Assembly: GCF_014595975.1 (NCBI RefSeq)
Contig: NZ_JABWGQ010000039.1
Coordinates: forward strand, 1 to 64,000
DNA: 64,000 nucleotides
Source of the DNA: Sphingopyxis sp. LK2115
GTDB lineage: Bacteria > Pseudomonadota > Alphaproteobacteria > Sphingomonadales > Sphingomonadaceae
Direction: 5' to 3'
Below the pieces are notes generated by a model. That model saw only the letters and a program-made list of their open reading frames with translations, ran no database searches and had not been told where the DNA came from. Below, piece after piece: positions 7,164 to 16,290 of the stretch. The translations under genes were made by a program, and so were the position numbers. Numbering within the stretch: position 1 is the first letter of the stretch; each line of letters opens with the position of its first letter.

Positions 7164-9020
7164 TCAGAACCGCGCCCGCACCCCGCCATAGGCGGCACGG
7201 CCATAGCTGCCATAGTTGAACGCGGTCGCATAATCGGCGTCGAACAGATTATCGACGCGGCCATAGACTTCGATCCGATCGGTTATGGCGAAGGACGCGC
7301 GCACCCCGGCGATGGCATAGCCGTCGAGCCGCACCGTGTTCGCCGCATTGTCGAAACTGTCGCCGACCATCGTGATCGTCGCCCCGGCCGACAGGCCGAA
7401 CGACCAGTCGTAATCGGCCGACAGGCTGACCGCATGGGCGGCGCGGCGCGGCAGCCGCTTGCCGTCGAAGGCGGGCCGCCCCGAACGGTCGCGCGCGTCG
7501 ATATAGCTGTAGGAGGCGGCGACGTTCAGCGCATCGACGGGGCGCAACGCAAGCGTCGCTTCGATCCCCTTGGCGCGCGTGCGGTCGATATTGCCATAGG
7601 TGAAGGTCGAATTGTCAAAGTTGATCTGGTCGGTCGTGTTGCGCAGGAAGGCGGTGAGCGAGACCAGCGCGCGGCCGTCGGCGAGACTCTGGTCGATCCC
7701 CACGTCATAGCTTTTCGACCGTTCGGGACGCAGCGCGGCATTGCCGCTGAAGCTGTCGTAGAGCTGAAAGAGCGACGGCGCCTTGAACCCTTCGCCATAG
7801 CTCAGGCGGACATTGGTGGCGCCGCCGTTGGGCGAATAGTTGGCGTTGGCGCCAAAGGTCGTCGCGCCGCCGAACTGGCTGTGGTCGTCGTGGCGCACGC
7901 CGCCTGACAGCGACAGGCCGGTGATCGGCTGAACGATGCCCAGCGCATAGACGCTGTCGATATTGGCGCGCTGGCTGTCGGTCGAACCAAAGCCGAAAAA
8001 GTCATAGTCGGGGCGTTCATGCTCGTAACCGAACACCAGCCTGGCGGTTTCCACCGGCGTCACGACCCCCTGATATTCGAAGCGCAGGTTGGTGCCCTGG
8101 TAACCAAAGTCGGGGTCGGTGCCGCGGACGAAGAAATAATCGCGCTCGTTGCGCATCCACGTCACTGCGGCGCGGCTGGTAAAGCGGCCGTCGAAGAGGC
8201 CGAGGTTGAGCCCGGCATAGCCGACATATTGGTCGAGCCTGGCGACGTCGGCACTGTCGGCGGGGGTGCCGAAAAAGCTGTCATAATCGAGGTCGGCGTT
8301 GATGTAATAGCCGCGCAGATCAAGGCTTAGCGCATCGCTGAACGCAATTTTCAGCCGCGCATTGGCCGCGATATTTTCATATCCGTCGCGTTCGGTGCCG
8401 ACCGCTGCCGACGAAATGCCGTCGGTGCGGAAGTAAGCCGCGCCGACACCGCCCGACACCCCGCCCGAGGTGCCCGATACATCGGCCTTTGCATTCACCG
8501 TGTCGCTATAGCCATATTCGGCCGACGCCCTGGCGGCAAAGCCCCCGGCCGGTGTCGCCGTCATCAGGTTGACCACGCCGCCAATCGCCTGGCTGCCATG
8601 CACGACCGAGTTGGAACCCCGCAGCACTTCGATGCGGCGGATATTGCCGGTCAGCAGATGGCCGAAATCATAACCGTCGCCGATGCCGCTGGGATCGTTG
8701 ACCTTTACCCCGTCGATGAGCACCAGCGTCTGCGTTGTTTCGGCGCCGCGGATCGACACGCCGGTCACCGCGCCGGTGGTGCCGGTGCGGTTGAAGCGAA
8801 TGCCGGGCGTCGTCGCGAGCAGGTCGACGATGTCGATCGTCTGGCGCGTTTCGATCGTGTCGGCGTCGATCACGGTGATCGCCTGGCCGACCTCGTCGCC
8901 TGGCTGTTCGATGCCCGATGCGGTGACGACAATGTTGTCGGCATCGGGGGCGTTGTCCTGTGCCGCAACGGGCGTCGCGACGGCAAGGGCGATCAAGGAA
9001 ATGGTCGAATATCTGAACAT
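7164..9020 (-). CDS. btuB: TonB-dependent vitamin B12 receptor
   Basis: 618-residue outer-membrane receptor. Signal peptide at residues 1-20 (ending PVAAQ), a TonB-box-like stretch DNIVVTASG, and a plug domain carrying VDLLATTPGIRFNRTG, GVSIRGAETTQTLVLIDGVK and IEVLRGSNSVVHGSQAIGG, all typical of BtuB. A roughly 22-strand barrel follows and ends with the terminal aromatic needed for BAM recognition (GGVRARF). It imports cobalamin across the outer membrane using TonB energy. It is the first gene of the B12 operon, with a cobalamin riboswitch in its leader and GGGAG as ribosome-binding site before the ATG at 9020. Confidence 0.92.
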   Translation of the reverse strand: MFRYSTISLIALAVATPVAAQDNAPDADNIVVTASGIEQPGDEVGQAITVIDADTIETRQTIDIVDLLATTPGIRFNRTGTTGAVTGVSIRGAETTQTLVLIDGVKVNDPSGIGDGYDFGHLLTGNIRRIEVLRGSNSVVHGSQAIGGVVNLMTATPAGGFAARASAEYGYSDTVNAKADVSGTSGGVSGGVGAAYFRTDGISSAAVGTERDGYENIAANARLKIAFSDALSLDLRGYYINADLDYDSFFGTPADSADVARLDQYVGYAGLNLGLFDGRFTSRAAVTWMRNERDYFFVRGTDPDFGYQGTNLRFEYQGVVTPVETARLVFGYEHERPDYDFFGFGSTDSQRANIDSVYALGIVQPITGLSLSGGVRHDDHSQFGGATTFGANANYSPNGGATNVRLSYGEGFKAPSLFQLYDSFSGNAALRPERSKSYDVGIDQSLADGRALVSLTAFLRNTTDQINFDNSTFTYGNIDRTRAKGIEATLALRPVDALNVAASYSYIDARDRSGRPAFDGKRLPRRAAHAVSLSADYDWSFGLSAGATITMVGDSFDNAANTVRLDGYAIAGVRASFAITDRIEVYGRVDNLFDADYATAFNYGSYGRAAYGGVRARF

Positions 9021-9209
9021 GGGAGACTCCCGCACGCCGGCAACGAAGGCGGAGCCTGTCGAAACGCGGCTGCGATCGACCGATGCCTTTGTCGCAAGCG
9101 GCGTAAAATCCCGCGACGCCGGTATCGAAGCGGCTCCAGCCGCTTGGTCGTCGCTCGACGGATGTCTCCGTGCCGCGGCCTTTCCCTGGACCATGGCAGT
9201 GAGCGACCC

Positions 9210-9402
9210 ACGCCGGCAGGTCTCCTGGCTCGCGGGTCAGGGCTTGATGCACGCCTTCCCGGGTTGCCCCAGTGGCTGTTCGGACCTTGGGCCCGAACGG
9301 TGCATCGCGCTCGCCGCTTACAGTTGCAGGGACAGCCTCGGTTGCGGTGCGCCTTCCGGCGCGCCCACCGCGTTCCCTATTAAGCCCTTTCGGGCACCGG
9401 CG
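9210..9402 (-). promoter_or_regulatory. Cobalamin riboswitch
   Basis: Leader RNA element on the minus strand, about 190 bases upstream of btuB. Read 5' to 3' on the minus strand it has the adenosylcobalamin-aptamer hallmarks in order: GGGCTTAATAGGGAA near the 5' end, CTGCAACTGTAAGCGG, the GCCACTG loop motif followed by CGGGAAGG, and finally the B12 box AGCCAGGAGACCTGCC at 9215-9230. Binding of cobalamin normally represses the downstream uptake genes. No poly-U terminator is evident before btuB, so control by hiding the ribosome-binding site is more likely than transcription termination. Confidence 0.95.
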
Positions 9403-9625
9403 CGATCATGCGCGGGGCACGCCCCGCACGCGCCGCCCCATAGCGCAATGCGGCGCAGGCGCAATGGGGATTTGTCGGGAGCGGATCGACCCGCCCCCTT
9501 GATGGGCAAAGGACAGGCAGGCTCATCGCGAAGCGATCAGGCGAAGCGGGATGGGGGTGATGGCGCGTCCTTGCACCCTGGCCGCGGGCCGCGGTGGACC
9601 AACAGGATCGGAATCTCGACAAATG
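9403..9625. other. Gene-free stretch upstream of the riboswitch
   Basis: About 220 bases between the end of the thiolase gene and the riboswitch. I see no credible gene. It contains small hairpins, for example GCGGGG-CACG-CCCCGC at 9412-9427, and must hold the btuB operon promoter, but no convincing -35/-10 pair stands out. Confidence 0.6.
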
Positions 9626-10789
9626 TTACACCCCGACCCGCTCCACCACCATCGCCGCGCCGACACCCATCGCGCCGGTGAGCACGACCAGCCCGTATGT
9701 CCCGCCGCATGCATCGAGCGCATCGAGCAAGGTCGAAGCCAGAATCGCGCCGCTGGCGCCCATCGGGTGCCCCTTGGCCAGATGTCCGCCCGATACATTG
9801 ACGCGCGCCGGATCGGCGTCGCGGTCGCGCAGGAACTTGGCGATCGTCACCGCGAACGCTTCCATAAACTCGATCCGATCCATGTCGCCGAGTGTCAGCC
9901 CGGCGCGCGCCAGCACCTTGTCCATCGCGGCAAAACCCGCGGTGAGCGACGCGGCGGGATCGCCGCCGCTTTCGGCAAAGGCGACGATGCGCGCGCGGGG
10001 CGGACAGGCAAGCCCGGCGGCGCCGACGAGCGCCAGCCCCGCGCCGTCGCAGATCGGCGGCGCGTGGGCGATGCTGTGCAGCGGAGCGAAGCTGTTGCCT
10101 TCAAGCGCCGCTGTATATTGCTGCTGCAATTCTCCAAACGCTGGCGGCGCGTTGGCCAGCGATTCCGCGGTGGTTTGCGGGCGGATGCACTCTTCGGCGG
10201 AAAGCGGACCGGTGGCGATGCGCGACTTCTGGAGCGCGGCATCGATGTCGGTGGCCGCGGCCTTTTGCTGCGAGGCGAGGGCCGCTTCATCGAGATCGGC
10301 GCGCGTGATGCCCTCGGCGTTGGCAAGCCGGTCGGCGGCTAGCACGGGGGGGACGAAGCGTGCGCGCGGCGGCAGGCTGTCGTCGGTATAGAAGGCGGCG
10401 CGGTCGCTCAGGAACGGCGTCGCGCTCATCGATTCGACCCCGCCCGCCAGCGCCACGTCGAGCTCGCCGCTCGCGACCTTTGCGGCCGCCTGGCCGATCG
10501 CCGAGAGCCCCGAAGCGCAATAATTGTTGATGCTGTGCGCCGCGGTGGTGTCGGGCAGGCCGGCGTGGAGCTTTGCGACGAGCGCGATATGCCCGCCCTG
10601 CGCCTCCGCCTGTGTGACGCAGCCGAGGATCAGCGCGTCCGGGTTTGCGGCGGCCTCGCCGCATCGCGCCGCGAGCGCCGCCGCCTGCTGGCGCACCAAT
10701 TCTTGCGGGGTCAGTCCGGCGAGGCCGCCGTCGGGCCGCGCCTTGCCGCGCGGCGTGCGCACGGCGTCATAGAGGAATACGTCGGCCAC
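9626..10789 (-). CDS. Thiolase (acetyl-CoA acyltransferase family) with an altered CxG motif
   Basis: 387-residue thiolase-fold enzyme, expected to cleave beta-ketoacyl-CoA with CoA. The nucleophilic cysteine is Cys91 in NNYCASGLSAIGQ, and the GHP histidine is His341 in KGHPMGASGA. Two motifs deviate from classical thiolases: NEAF is MEAF, and the acid/base cysteine of the C-terminal CxG motif is replaced by Thr371 in LTGAMG. That Cys-to-Thr change could slow or redirect the reaction. Start is GTG at 10789, one base after the upstream gene's stop. It is the last gene of the oxygenase-ligase-thiolase operon, directly after an SCP2-type thiolase. Confidence 0.82.
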   Translation of the reverse strand: MADVFLYDAVRTPRGKARPDGGLAGLTPQELVRQQAAALAARCGEAAANPDALILGCVTQAEAQGGHIALVAKLHAGLPDTTAAHSINNYCASGLSAIGQAAAKVASGELDVALAGGVESMSATPFLSDRAAFYTDDSLPPRARFVPPVLAADRLANAEGITRADLDEAALASQQKAAATDIDAALQKSRIATGPLSAEECIRPQTTAESLANAPPAFGELQQQYTAALEGNSFAPLHSIAHAPPICDGAGLALVGAAGLACPPRARIVAFAESGGDPAASLTAGFAAMDKVLARAGLTLGDMDRIEFMEAFAVTIAKFLRDRDADPARVNVSGGHLAKGHPMGASGAILASTLLDALDACGGTYGLVVLTGAMGVGAAMVVERVGV

Positions 10790-10790
10790 A

Positions 10791-12020
10791 TCAGATGCCG
10801 ACAACGAAGCTGACCGCCGTGGTCGCACTGCCGCCCACGTTGAAGGTGGCGAAGTTGCGCGCCCCTTCGACCTGATAATCGCCTGCATTGCCGGTGACTT
10901 GCCGCCAGCTGTCGAGCAGCATCCGCACCCCCGTGGCGCCGACCGGATGCCCCAGCCCGATCAGCCCCCCCGACGGGTTGACCGGCAGCTTCCCGCCGAG
11001 CGCAATCGTGCCGTCCTCGATGGCGCGCCAGCTTTCACCCGGTTTGGTGATCCCGAAATGGTCGATCGCCATATATTCGGTAATCGAAAAACAATCATGC
11101 ACCTCGACCCCGTCGCACGCATGGATGTCGGGCATCTTTGCCCGCCGCAACGCATCCATCATCGCCTTGCGCACGCTGGGGAAAACAAAGTCCTGGCCGC
11201 GACTATTCTGAACCTTTGTCGAGTAGAGCAAAGGCGCTGTGGCATGGCCCCATCCCTTGATCCGCGGAATGTGGTCGAGCCGTATGCCGCGGCGCCTGGC
11301 ATAGGCTTCGGCGACCTCGCGCGAGGCGAGGAAGATGGCGGCGGCGCCGTCGGTCACCTGCCCGCAGTCGGATTTGCGAAGCGACCCTTCGATCAACGGA
11401 TTGAGTTCATCATTTTCGCCAAGATGCTCGTCGGTGATCGCCCAGCCGCGCGTTTGCGAATAGGGGTTCTTCTTGGCATTGGCGAAATTGTTGGCGGAGA
11501 TGCCGCGCAGGTGCGCGCGGTCGAGTCCGAAACGCTCCTCATATTCCTCGGCAACGCGCGCGAACATATACGGCCAAAGGTAACGCGCCTCCTGCGCTTC
11601 GCGACCTGCCCAGGCGGCGGCGCCAAGATATTCGGCGGCGCGCTGGCCGGGGACATTGCGCATCAGCTCGATGCCAAGCACCAGCGCGAGGCCGTAGCGT
11701 TCGGCCTCGATCTCGGCCGCGGCGGCGAGGATCGCGATGCTGCCCGATGCGCAGGCGGCTTCGTGGCGCGATGCCGGAATGCCCGCGAGGTCAGGGTGGA
11801 CGTGGCCGAAGAAACCGCCGAGCTGGCCTTGCCCCGCGAACAGTTCGCCGACGAAATTGCCGACATGGGCGGTGTCGACTTCCCTGGGTTCGATGCCCGT
11901 CGCGGCGAACGCCGCCTCGGCAACGTCGCGGAACAATTCGAACAGCCCGCCGCCCTCGCGTTCCATATTGCGCGCAAAGTCGGTCTGCGCCCCGCCAAGG
12001 ATGAACACGTCCTTCGCCAT
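10791..12020 (-). CDS. SCP2-type thiolase / acetyl-CoA acetyltransferase
   Basis: 409-residue thiolase of the SCPx/SCP2 branch. It carries the acyl-accepting cysteine in HEAACASGSIAI, the HDCF motif in VHDCFSITEYMAI characteristic of this branch, and GHPVGATG near the C-terminus. SCP2-type thiolases act on branched, sterol-like or otherwise bulky beta-ketoacyl-CoA esters, and homologues often pair with a second thiolase-like or DUF35 protein. Here the partner may be the thiolase encoded one base downstream. The ATG at 12020 lies one base after the stop of the acyl-CoA ligase gene; the spacing shows tight translational coupling. Confidence 0.85.
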   Translation of the reverse strand: MAKDVFILGGAQTDFARNMEREGGGLFELFRDVAEAAFAATGIEPREVDTAHVGNFVGELFAGQGQLGGFFGHVHPDLAGIPASRHEAACASGSIAILAAAAEIEAERYGLALVLGIELMRNVPGQRAAEYLGAAAWAGREAQEARYLWPYMFARVAEEYEERFGLDRAHLRGISANNFANAKKNPYSQTRGWAITDEHLGENDELNPLIEGSLRKSDCGQVTDGAAAIFLASREVAEAYARRRGIRLDHIPRIKGWGHATAPLLYSTKVQNSRGQDFVFPSVRKAMMDALRRAKMPDIHACDGVEVHDCFSITEYMAIDHFGITKPGESWRAIEDGTIALGGKLPVNPSGGLIGLGHPVGATGVRMLLDSWRQVTGNAGDYQVEGARNFATFNVGGSATTAVSFVVGI

Positions 12021-12021
12021 G

Positions 12022-13713
12022 TCAGGCTTCCTTTTCAAGAGTGGCGAGCGCCGCTTCGCGCACCTCGCTGCGCATCACCTTGCCCGTGACGTTGCGCGGC
12101 AGCGCGTCGAAGCGAAACAGGCGTTCGGGCAGTTTGAACACCGCGAGATCCTTTTCGCGCAGATATTCGGTCACATCCGACAGGCGGACATTTTCGGTGC
12201 CGCGCGGGACGTAAGCAAGCCCGATCCGCTCGCCCATGGTCGGATCGGGAAGCGAAAAGACGCAGGCTTCGGCAAGCAACGGATGCCCGCCGAGCAGCTG
12301 ATCAATCTCTTCTGGCGAGATATTCACCCCGCCGCGGATGATCAGATCCTTGCAGCGTCCGACGAAGCGGTAGAAATCGCCATTTTCGACGATCTCGAAC
12401 AGGTCGCCGGTGCGGAACCAGCCGTCGTCGGTGAAGGCGGCGGCGGTCTGTTCGGGGGCGTTATGATAGCCTTCGAACAGGCTGGGGCCGCGAATCTGCA
12501 ATTCGCCCGGCACGCCGTCCGCCTCGATCGGATCAACACCGCCGGGGACGACGAGGCGGCTTTCGATGTTTGCGGCGCGGCCCGTGCCATAGGGCGGCGG
12601 ATATTGGCCGCGGCGCGGGAACAGGCTGGCGCGCTTGTCGGGATCGGGCATGTCGCCTTCGCCGGTGATGAAGCTCATCCCCTCGTTCGACCCGAAGACG
12701 TTGACGATGATGATGCCCAGCTTTTCCTGAAAGCCGCGCACCATTGCGGGCGCCAGCGGCGCCGAGCCCGATGCGATGACGCGCAGGCTGGAGAGGTCGA
12801 CCGACGCGAGCAGCGCTTCATTCTGGAGCAGCATGTTGAGCACCGCGGGCGGCGCGATCGTCAGGCTGGGCCGCTCGGTCGCGATCTGCTTCAGATACAC
12901 GCCGGGGTCGAAGGGGTGGTGCAGCACCATCGTCCCCGCGCTGGTCAGCCAGCACATTGTGATGCCGCCGATGCTTGCCATGTTGATGAGCGGAAAGGGG
13001 TTGAGCAGCACGTCGCCCGACCCGACCTTCATTGCCTCATATCCGGCGGCGGCGACCGCGACCCAGTGGTTGTGGCTGCGCGGCACGCCCTTGGGCACGC
13101 CGGTGGTGCCCGAGGTCCAGCAGATGGTGAAGATGTCGTCGGCATCGACGGGGTGCGCGGCGATATGCGCGGCGAGGGCTTGCGGGTCGCCCCTGGCCGC
13201 CGAAAGATCGAGCGCATTTACCGGAGCATCGGGGCCAAAGGTCATCAACCGGACGTCGCCCAGCAACGTCCGTGCAACGCCGACATGGTCGCAGCCCTTG
13301 ACCTGCGTGGCGCAGACGAAGGCCTTCGGTTCGACGACACCGATCATGCCTTTCAGTTCATGGCTGCGATATTGCACCGCTGCCGGACTGACGATCGCAC
13401 CAATCTTTGCTGCGGCGAAATAGAGCGCGACAAACTCGCTGATATTCGGGAGCTGGACCAGCAGCACATCGTCCTTGCCGATCCCGGCCGCGACGAGCGC
13501 GCCGGCCAGTCGGTCGACCTCTGCGGCCAGTTCGGCGTAGTTCAGCCGCTGCGGCGCGCCAAAGGCGAAATCCGCGCGGTTCGGCGCATCGACCAGCGCG
13601 AGCCGCTGTGGATGCGCTGCCGCATTGGCCGCGAACAGGTCGGCAAAGCTCTGATCGCCCCACCAGCCGCTTTGCCGATAGCGTCGTCTTTTGTCCTCGC
13701 CCGCGACGATCAT
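12022..13713 (-). CDS. Fatty-acid/aromatic-acid CoA ligase (AMP-binding)
   Basis: 563-residue adenylate-forming acyl-CoA ligase. Motifs in order: P-loop TSGTTGVPKGVPRSH (about 205), the NVFGSNEG aromatic/acid core motif, TGDLFEIVENGDFYRFVGR hinge region, KDLIIRGGVNISPEEID, and the C-terminal catalytic lysine in NVTGKVMRSE. It activates a carboxylic acid to its CoA ester in the cytoplasm. The position between a cleavage oxygenase and two thiolases suggests that it activates the acid formed from the oxygenase product before beta-oxidation-like shortening. Start at ATG 13713, one base after the upstream stop. Substrate is unknown. Confidence 0.88.
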   Translation of the reverse strand: MIVAGEDKRRRYRQSGWWGDQSFADLFAANAAAHPQRLALVDAPNRADFAFGAPQRLNYAELAAEVDRLAGALVAAGIGKDDVLLVQLPNISEFVALYFAAAKIGAIVSPAAVQYRSHELKGMIGVVEPKAFVCATQVKGCDHVGVARTLLGDVRLMTFGPDAPVNALDLSAARGDPQALAAHIAAHPVDADDIFTICWTSGTTGVPKGVPRSHNHWVAVAAAGYEAMKVGSGDVLLNPFPLINMASIGGITMCWLTSAGTMVLHHPFDPGVYLKQIATERPSLTIAPPAVLNMLLQNEALLASVDLSSLRVIASGSAPLAPAMVRGFQEKLGIIIVNVFGSNEGMSFITGEGDMPDPDKRASLFPRRGQYPPPYGTGRAANIESRLVVPGGVDPIEADGVPGELQIRGPSLFEGYHNAPEQTAAAFTDDGWFRTGDLFEIVENGDFYRFVGRCKDLIIRGGVNISPEEIDQLLGGHPLLAEACVFSLPDPTMGERIGLAYVPRGTENVRLSDVTEYLREKDLAVFKLPERLFRFDALPRNVTGKVMRSEVREAALATLEKEA

Positions 13714-13714
13714 C

Positions 13715-15211
13715 TCAGGCGGCCAGCACGCTGTTTTCGCCCATGCCGATATCGTCGCCGCTTGCCCAGATGCTGTGCGTCCCCGAACAGATGCGTTCGG
13801 GCAGGATGATCCGGCACACCGGCCCCGCCGCAATGTTTTTGGCGTCGATCAGCACGCATTCGGACGTGTCGGTTTCAAGATCGGCAATGAAGGAGACGAG
13901 ATAGCCGTCGTCCTCGTCTTTCGCGTTGACCCGCGGAGCAAAGGGCGCCTCGCTGCCAAAACGGCCGGGACCGAATTGATAGTCCTCGCTCGTGCGGTTC
14001 ACCAGGTCGTGCTTGACAAGACCGCGGAACAGGAACCAGCCGGGCTCCGGGATCGCGCTATAGGCATAGCGATAGGGCTTGCCCGCATAGCGATGGTTGA
14101 ACATCCCGAACTCAAGATCGCGATCGTCGAGCCGCTCTTCCTTCGTTGCGCCGGTCCTGAGGTTGAACCGCCAGCGGTGAAGGCGCGGCTTGAGCAGCCC
14201 CTGATCGAGATAGGCCATCATCCGTTCCAGCCCTTCGGGCGCATTCGGATAGGACTTTGGCATCGGCTCTTCCTGAAAATAGCCGTCGAGGACGATTTCG
14301 TCGCCTTCTTCCCAGGCGTTGAGCCAGTGGAGCGTGTAGGTCGGTTCGGCTTCGAACCAGCGAATATCCTGGGGCTGCCCATGCCGGGGGATGATCGCAA
14401 AGCGCGTCTTCTGGTCAGGATGAAACTGCACGACATGCAGATTCTTTTTCAGCAGCTCCTCGTTCCAATAAAGCGGCATGTCGTTGAGGATCGTGTAATG
14501 TTCGGTGAAGGCCATGTCGTGTGGCAGGCGCGGCCCGGCGAGCGGCACGGGGATATAATGTTTCAGCCTGTTGTCTGCGCCGACGACGCCATAATGCATA
14601 TAGGGCGCGTGCTTCGAGTAATTGAAAAACATCAGTTCGCCGGTGGCCAAGTCGACCTTGCAATGCGCCGAAATGCCGTCGAGCGGCACCCAGCTTTCGG
14701 TGCCGAACTGTTCGAGCGTGAAGGGGTCGAGCCGATAGGCCTCGCCGCACTGATAGAAGGTCGAGATGATCTTGCCCGCATGGATCGCCACGTCGGTCGA
14801 CGATGAATCCTTGAGCCACTCCTGCGCCCCCCAGCCGGGTCGCGTCGACTTGTGCGGCGGCTCCATGAGGCCGGCCCACAGCGAGCGGCCGGCTTCTTTC
14901 TCGGCCTCGAACCCCTTGGTGCGCACGAAGCGGCTGCGATAGCTGGCGCGCCCATTCTTGAAGCTGATGGCGTGGATAAAGCCATCGCCATCGAAGGGGT
15001 GATAACGACCGATCGGTTCGTGGATCTGATTTTCGCCGGTGCGGACATAGACGCCGTCGATATCGGTCGGGATATTGCCGATCACCTCGGCATCGCCATT
15101 GGCGAAGATCGCGTTCCATTCATTGTAAGTGGGTCGCCACGCGCCCTGCATATAGGGATGGTCGTTCGGCTGGATCGTCGATGCGATCGTCTCGACAAGC
15201 TCGGCGGTCAT
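13715..15211 (-). CDS. Carotenoid/stilbene cleavage dioxygenase family enzyme
   Basis: 498-residue retinal-pigment-epithelium-65/carotenoid oxygenase family protein, a seven-bladed propeller non-haem iron enzyme that cleaves C=C bonds with O2. The four iron-binding histidines can be placed: His183 (ISAHCKVD), His231 (LPHDMAF), His295 (YTLHWLNAW) and His479 (SGTHSIWA). N-terminal family features include GVYVRTGENQ and HPFDGDGFIHAI. Relatives include apocarotenoid oxygenases and the lignostilbene dioxygenases well known in sphingomonads; sequence alone does not decide between them. No signal peptide, so cytoplasmic. It overlaps the upstream flavoprotein gene by four bases (ATGA). Confidence 0.9.
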   Translation of the reverse strand: MTAELVETIASTIQPNDHPYMQGAWRPTYNEWNAIFANGDAEVIGNIPTDIDGVYVRTGENQIHEPIGRYHPFDGDGFIHAISFKNGRASYRSRFVRTKGFEAEKEAGRSLWAGLMEPPHKSTRPGWGAQEWLKDSSSTDVAIHAGKIISTFYQCGEAYRLDPFTLEQFGTESWVPLDGISAHCKVDLATGELMFFNYSKHAPYMHYGVVGADNRLKHYIPVPLAGPRLPHDMAFTEHYTILNDMPLYWNEELLKKNLHVVQFHPDQKTRFAIIPRHGQPQDIRWFEAEPTYTLHWLNAWEEGDEIVLDGYFQEEPMPKSYPNAPEGLERMMAYLDQGLLKPRLHRWRFNLRTGATKEERLDDRDLEFGMFNHRYAGKPYRYAYSAIPEPGWFLFRGLVKHDLVNRTSEDYQFGPGRFGSEAPFAPRVNAKDEDDGYLVSFIADLETDTSECVLIDAKNIAAGPVCRIILPERICSGTHSIWASGDDIGMGENSVLAA

Positions 15212-16182
15212 GCGATGGCTCCTTCAGCGGCGGCAAAGCGTGGCCTTGCGGCGGCGGCATCATATTCGGAAACGAGGCGGTCGACGATTGCGGCGACGGG
15301 TTCGACCGCGCGCACCGCGCCGACGCCCTGGCCGGCGGACCAGACATTCTTCCATGCCTTGGCATCGTCCTGCGCGTCGGAAAAGTTCGGGCGTTTGTCC
15401 TCGGGCATATTCGCAGGGTCGTATCCGGCAGCGATCAGGCTGGGTTTCAGCCAGTTGGCGGTTACCCCTGTAATGCCCCTCGACGGCACGATGTCTTCGG
15501 CGCCCGCCGCAACGACCATATCCTTGTATCCCGGCACCGCCATGCTTTCGGCGGAGGCGATCAGCGCGGTGCCGAGATAGGCCAGGTCGGCGCCGAGAAT
15601 CTCTGCGGCGCGCACCGCGTGGCCGGTCGAGATCGCTCCGCCCAGCACCAGCGGTCCGTCCCAGAATTGGCGCACCTCGTCGACGAAAGCGAAACCCGCG
15701 GTGGCGCCGGTGTGGCCGCCCGCGCCCGCGGCGACGAGGACGAGGCCGTCGACCCCGGCAGCGGCGGCCTTGCGCGCAAAGCCGACCGAATTGACGTCGG
15801 CGAAGACCAGTCCGCCGTAGGCGTGGATTTCCTCGACGACCCGCGCGGGGCTGCCCAGCGCCGTGATGACCAGCGGCACCTTGTGACGCACGACGCAGGC
15901 CAGGTCTTCGGGCAGGCGGCTGTTCGACGGATGGACGACCAGGTTGATCGCCCATGGCGCGGCGTCGGGATCGTCCGACAGCGCCGCGTCGATCCGGGCC
16001 ACCCAATCTTCCAGATCGGCCGAGGTGCGCGCATTGGGGGCGGGGAAGCTGCCGATCACCCCGGCGCGCGACGCGGCGATCACCATTTCCGGTCCCGACA
16101 CCAGAAACATCGGCGCCGCGATCGCGGGCAGCCGCAAATTGCGCGTCAAGGCGGGTGGAAGGCCGTGGTTCGGCACTATCAT
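15208..16182 (-). CDS. Nitronate monooxygenase / 2-nitropropane dioxygenase-like flavoprotein
   Basis: 324-residue FMN-dependent TIM-barrel protein of the NMO/FabK-like family. It shows LPAIAAPMFLVSGPEMVIAAS at the N-terminus, the flavin-phosphate region VAAGAGGHTG and GGAISTGHAVRAAEILGADLAYLGTALI near residues 205-235. Members oxidise alkyl nitronates or reduce enoyl thioesters; in catabolic operons of this kind a role as a double-bond reductase is as likely as nitronate oxidation. It is the first gene of the minus-strand operon, with GGGAGAG before the ATG at 16182, and is divergent from a TonB receptor about 110 bases away. Confidence 0.82.
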   Translation of the reverse strand: MIVPNHGLPPALTRNLRLPAIAAPMFLVSGPEMVIAASRAGVIGSFPAPNARTSADLEDWVARIDAALSDDPDAAPWAINLVVHPSNSRLPEDLACVVRHKVPLVITALGSPARVVEEIHAYGGLVFADVNSVGFARKAAAAGVDGLVLVAAGAGGHTGATAGFAFVDEVRQFWDGPLVLGGAISTGHAVRAAEILGADLAYLGTALIASAESMAVPGYKDMVVAAGAEDIVPSRGITGVTANWLKPSLIAAGYDPANMPEDKRPNFSDAQDDAKAWKNVWSAGQGVGAVRAVEPVAAIVDRLVSEYDAAAARPRFAAAEGAIA

Positions 16183-16290
16183 GCTCTCCCCAATTATCTT
16201 ACTTGCATAACGATACTTAAATCCAGTATGAGTCGCAAGGTCAGAATATGTCGCGGAGCCAACCCGACGGTCTTGGGAGGGAGAGTGTCT

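Noticed and set aside
9380..9622. Possible 80-residue minus-strand gene upstream of btuB
   Set aside because: Its 3' part runs into the cobalamin riboswitch, the composition is Arg/Pro/Ala-rich, and no domain is visible.
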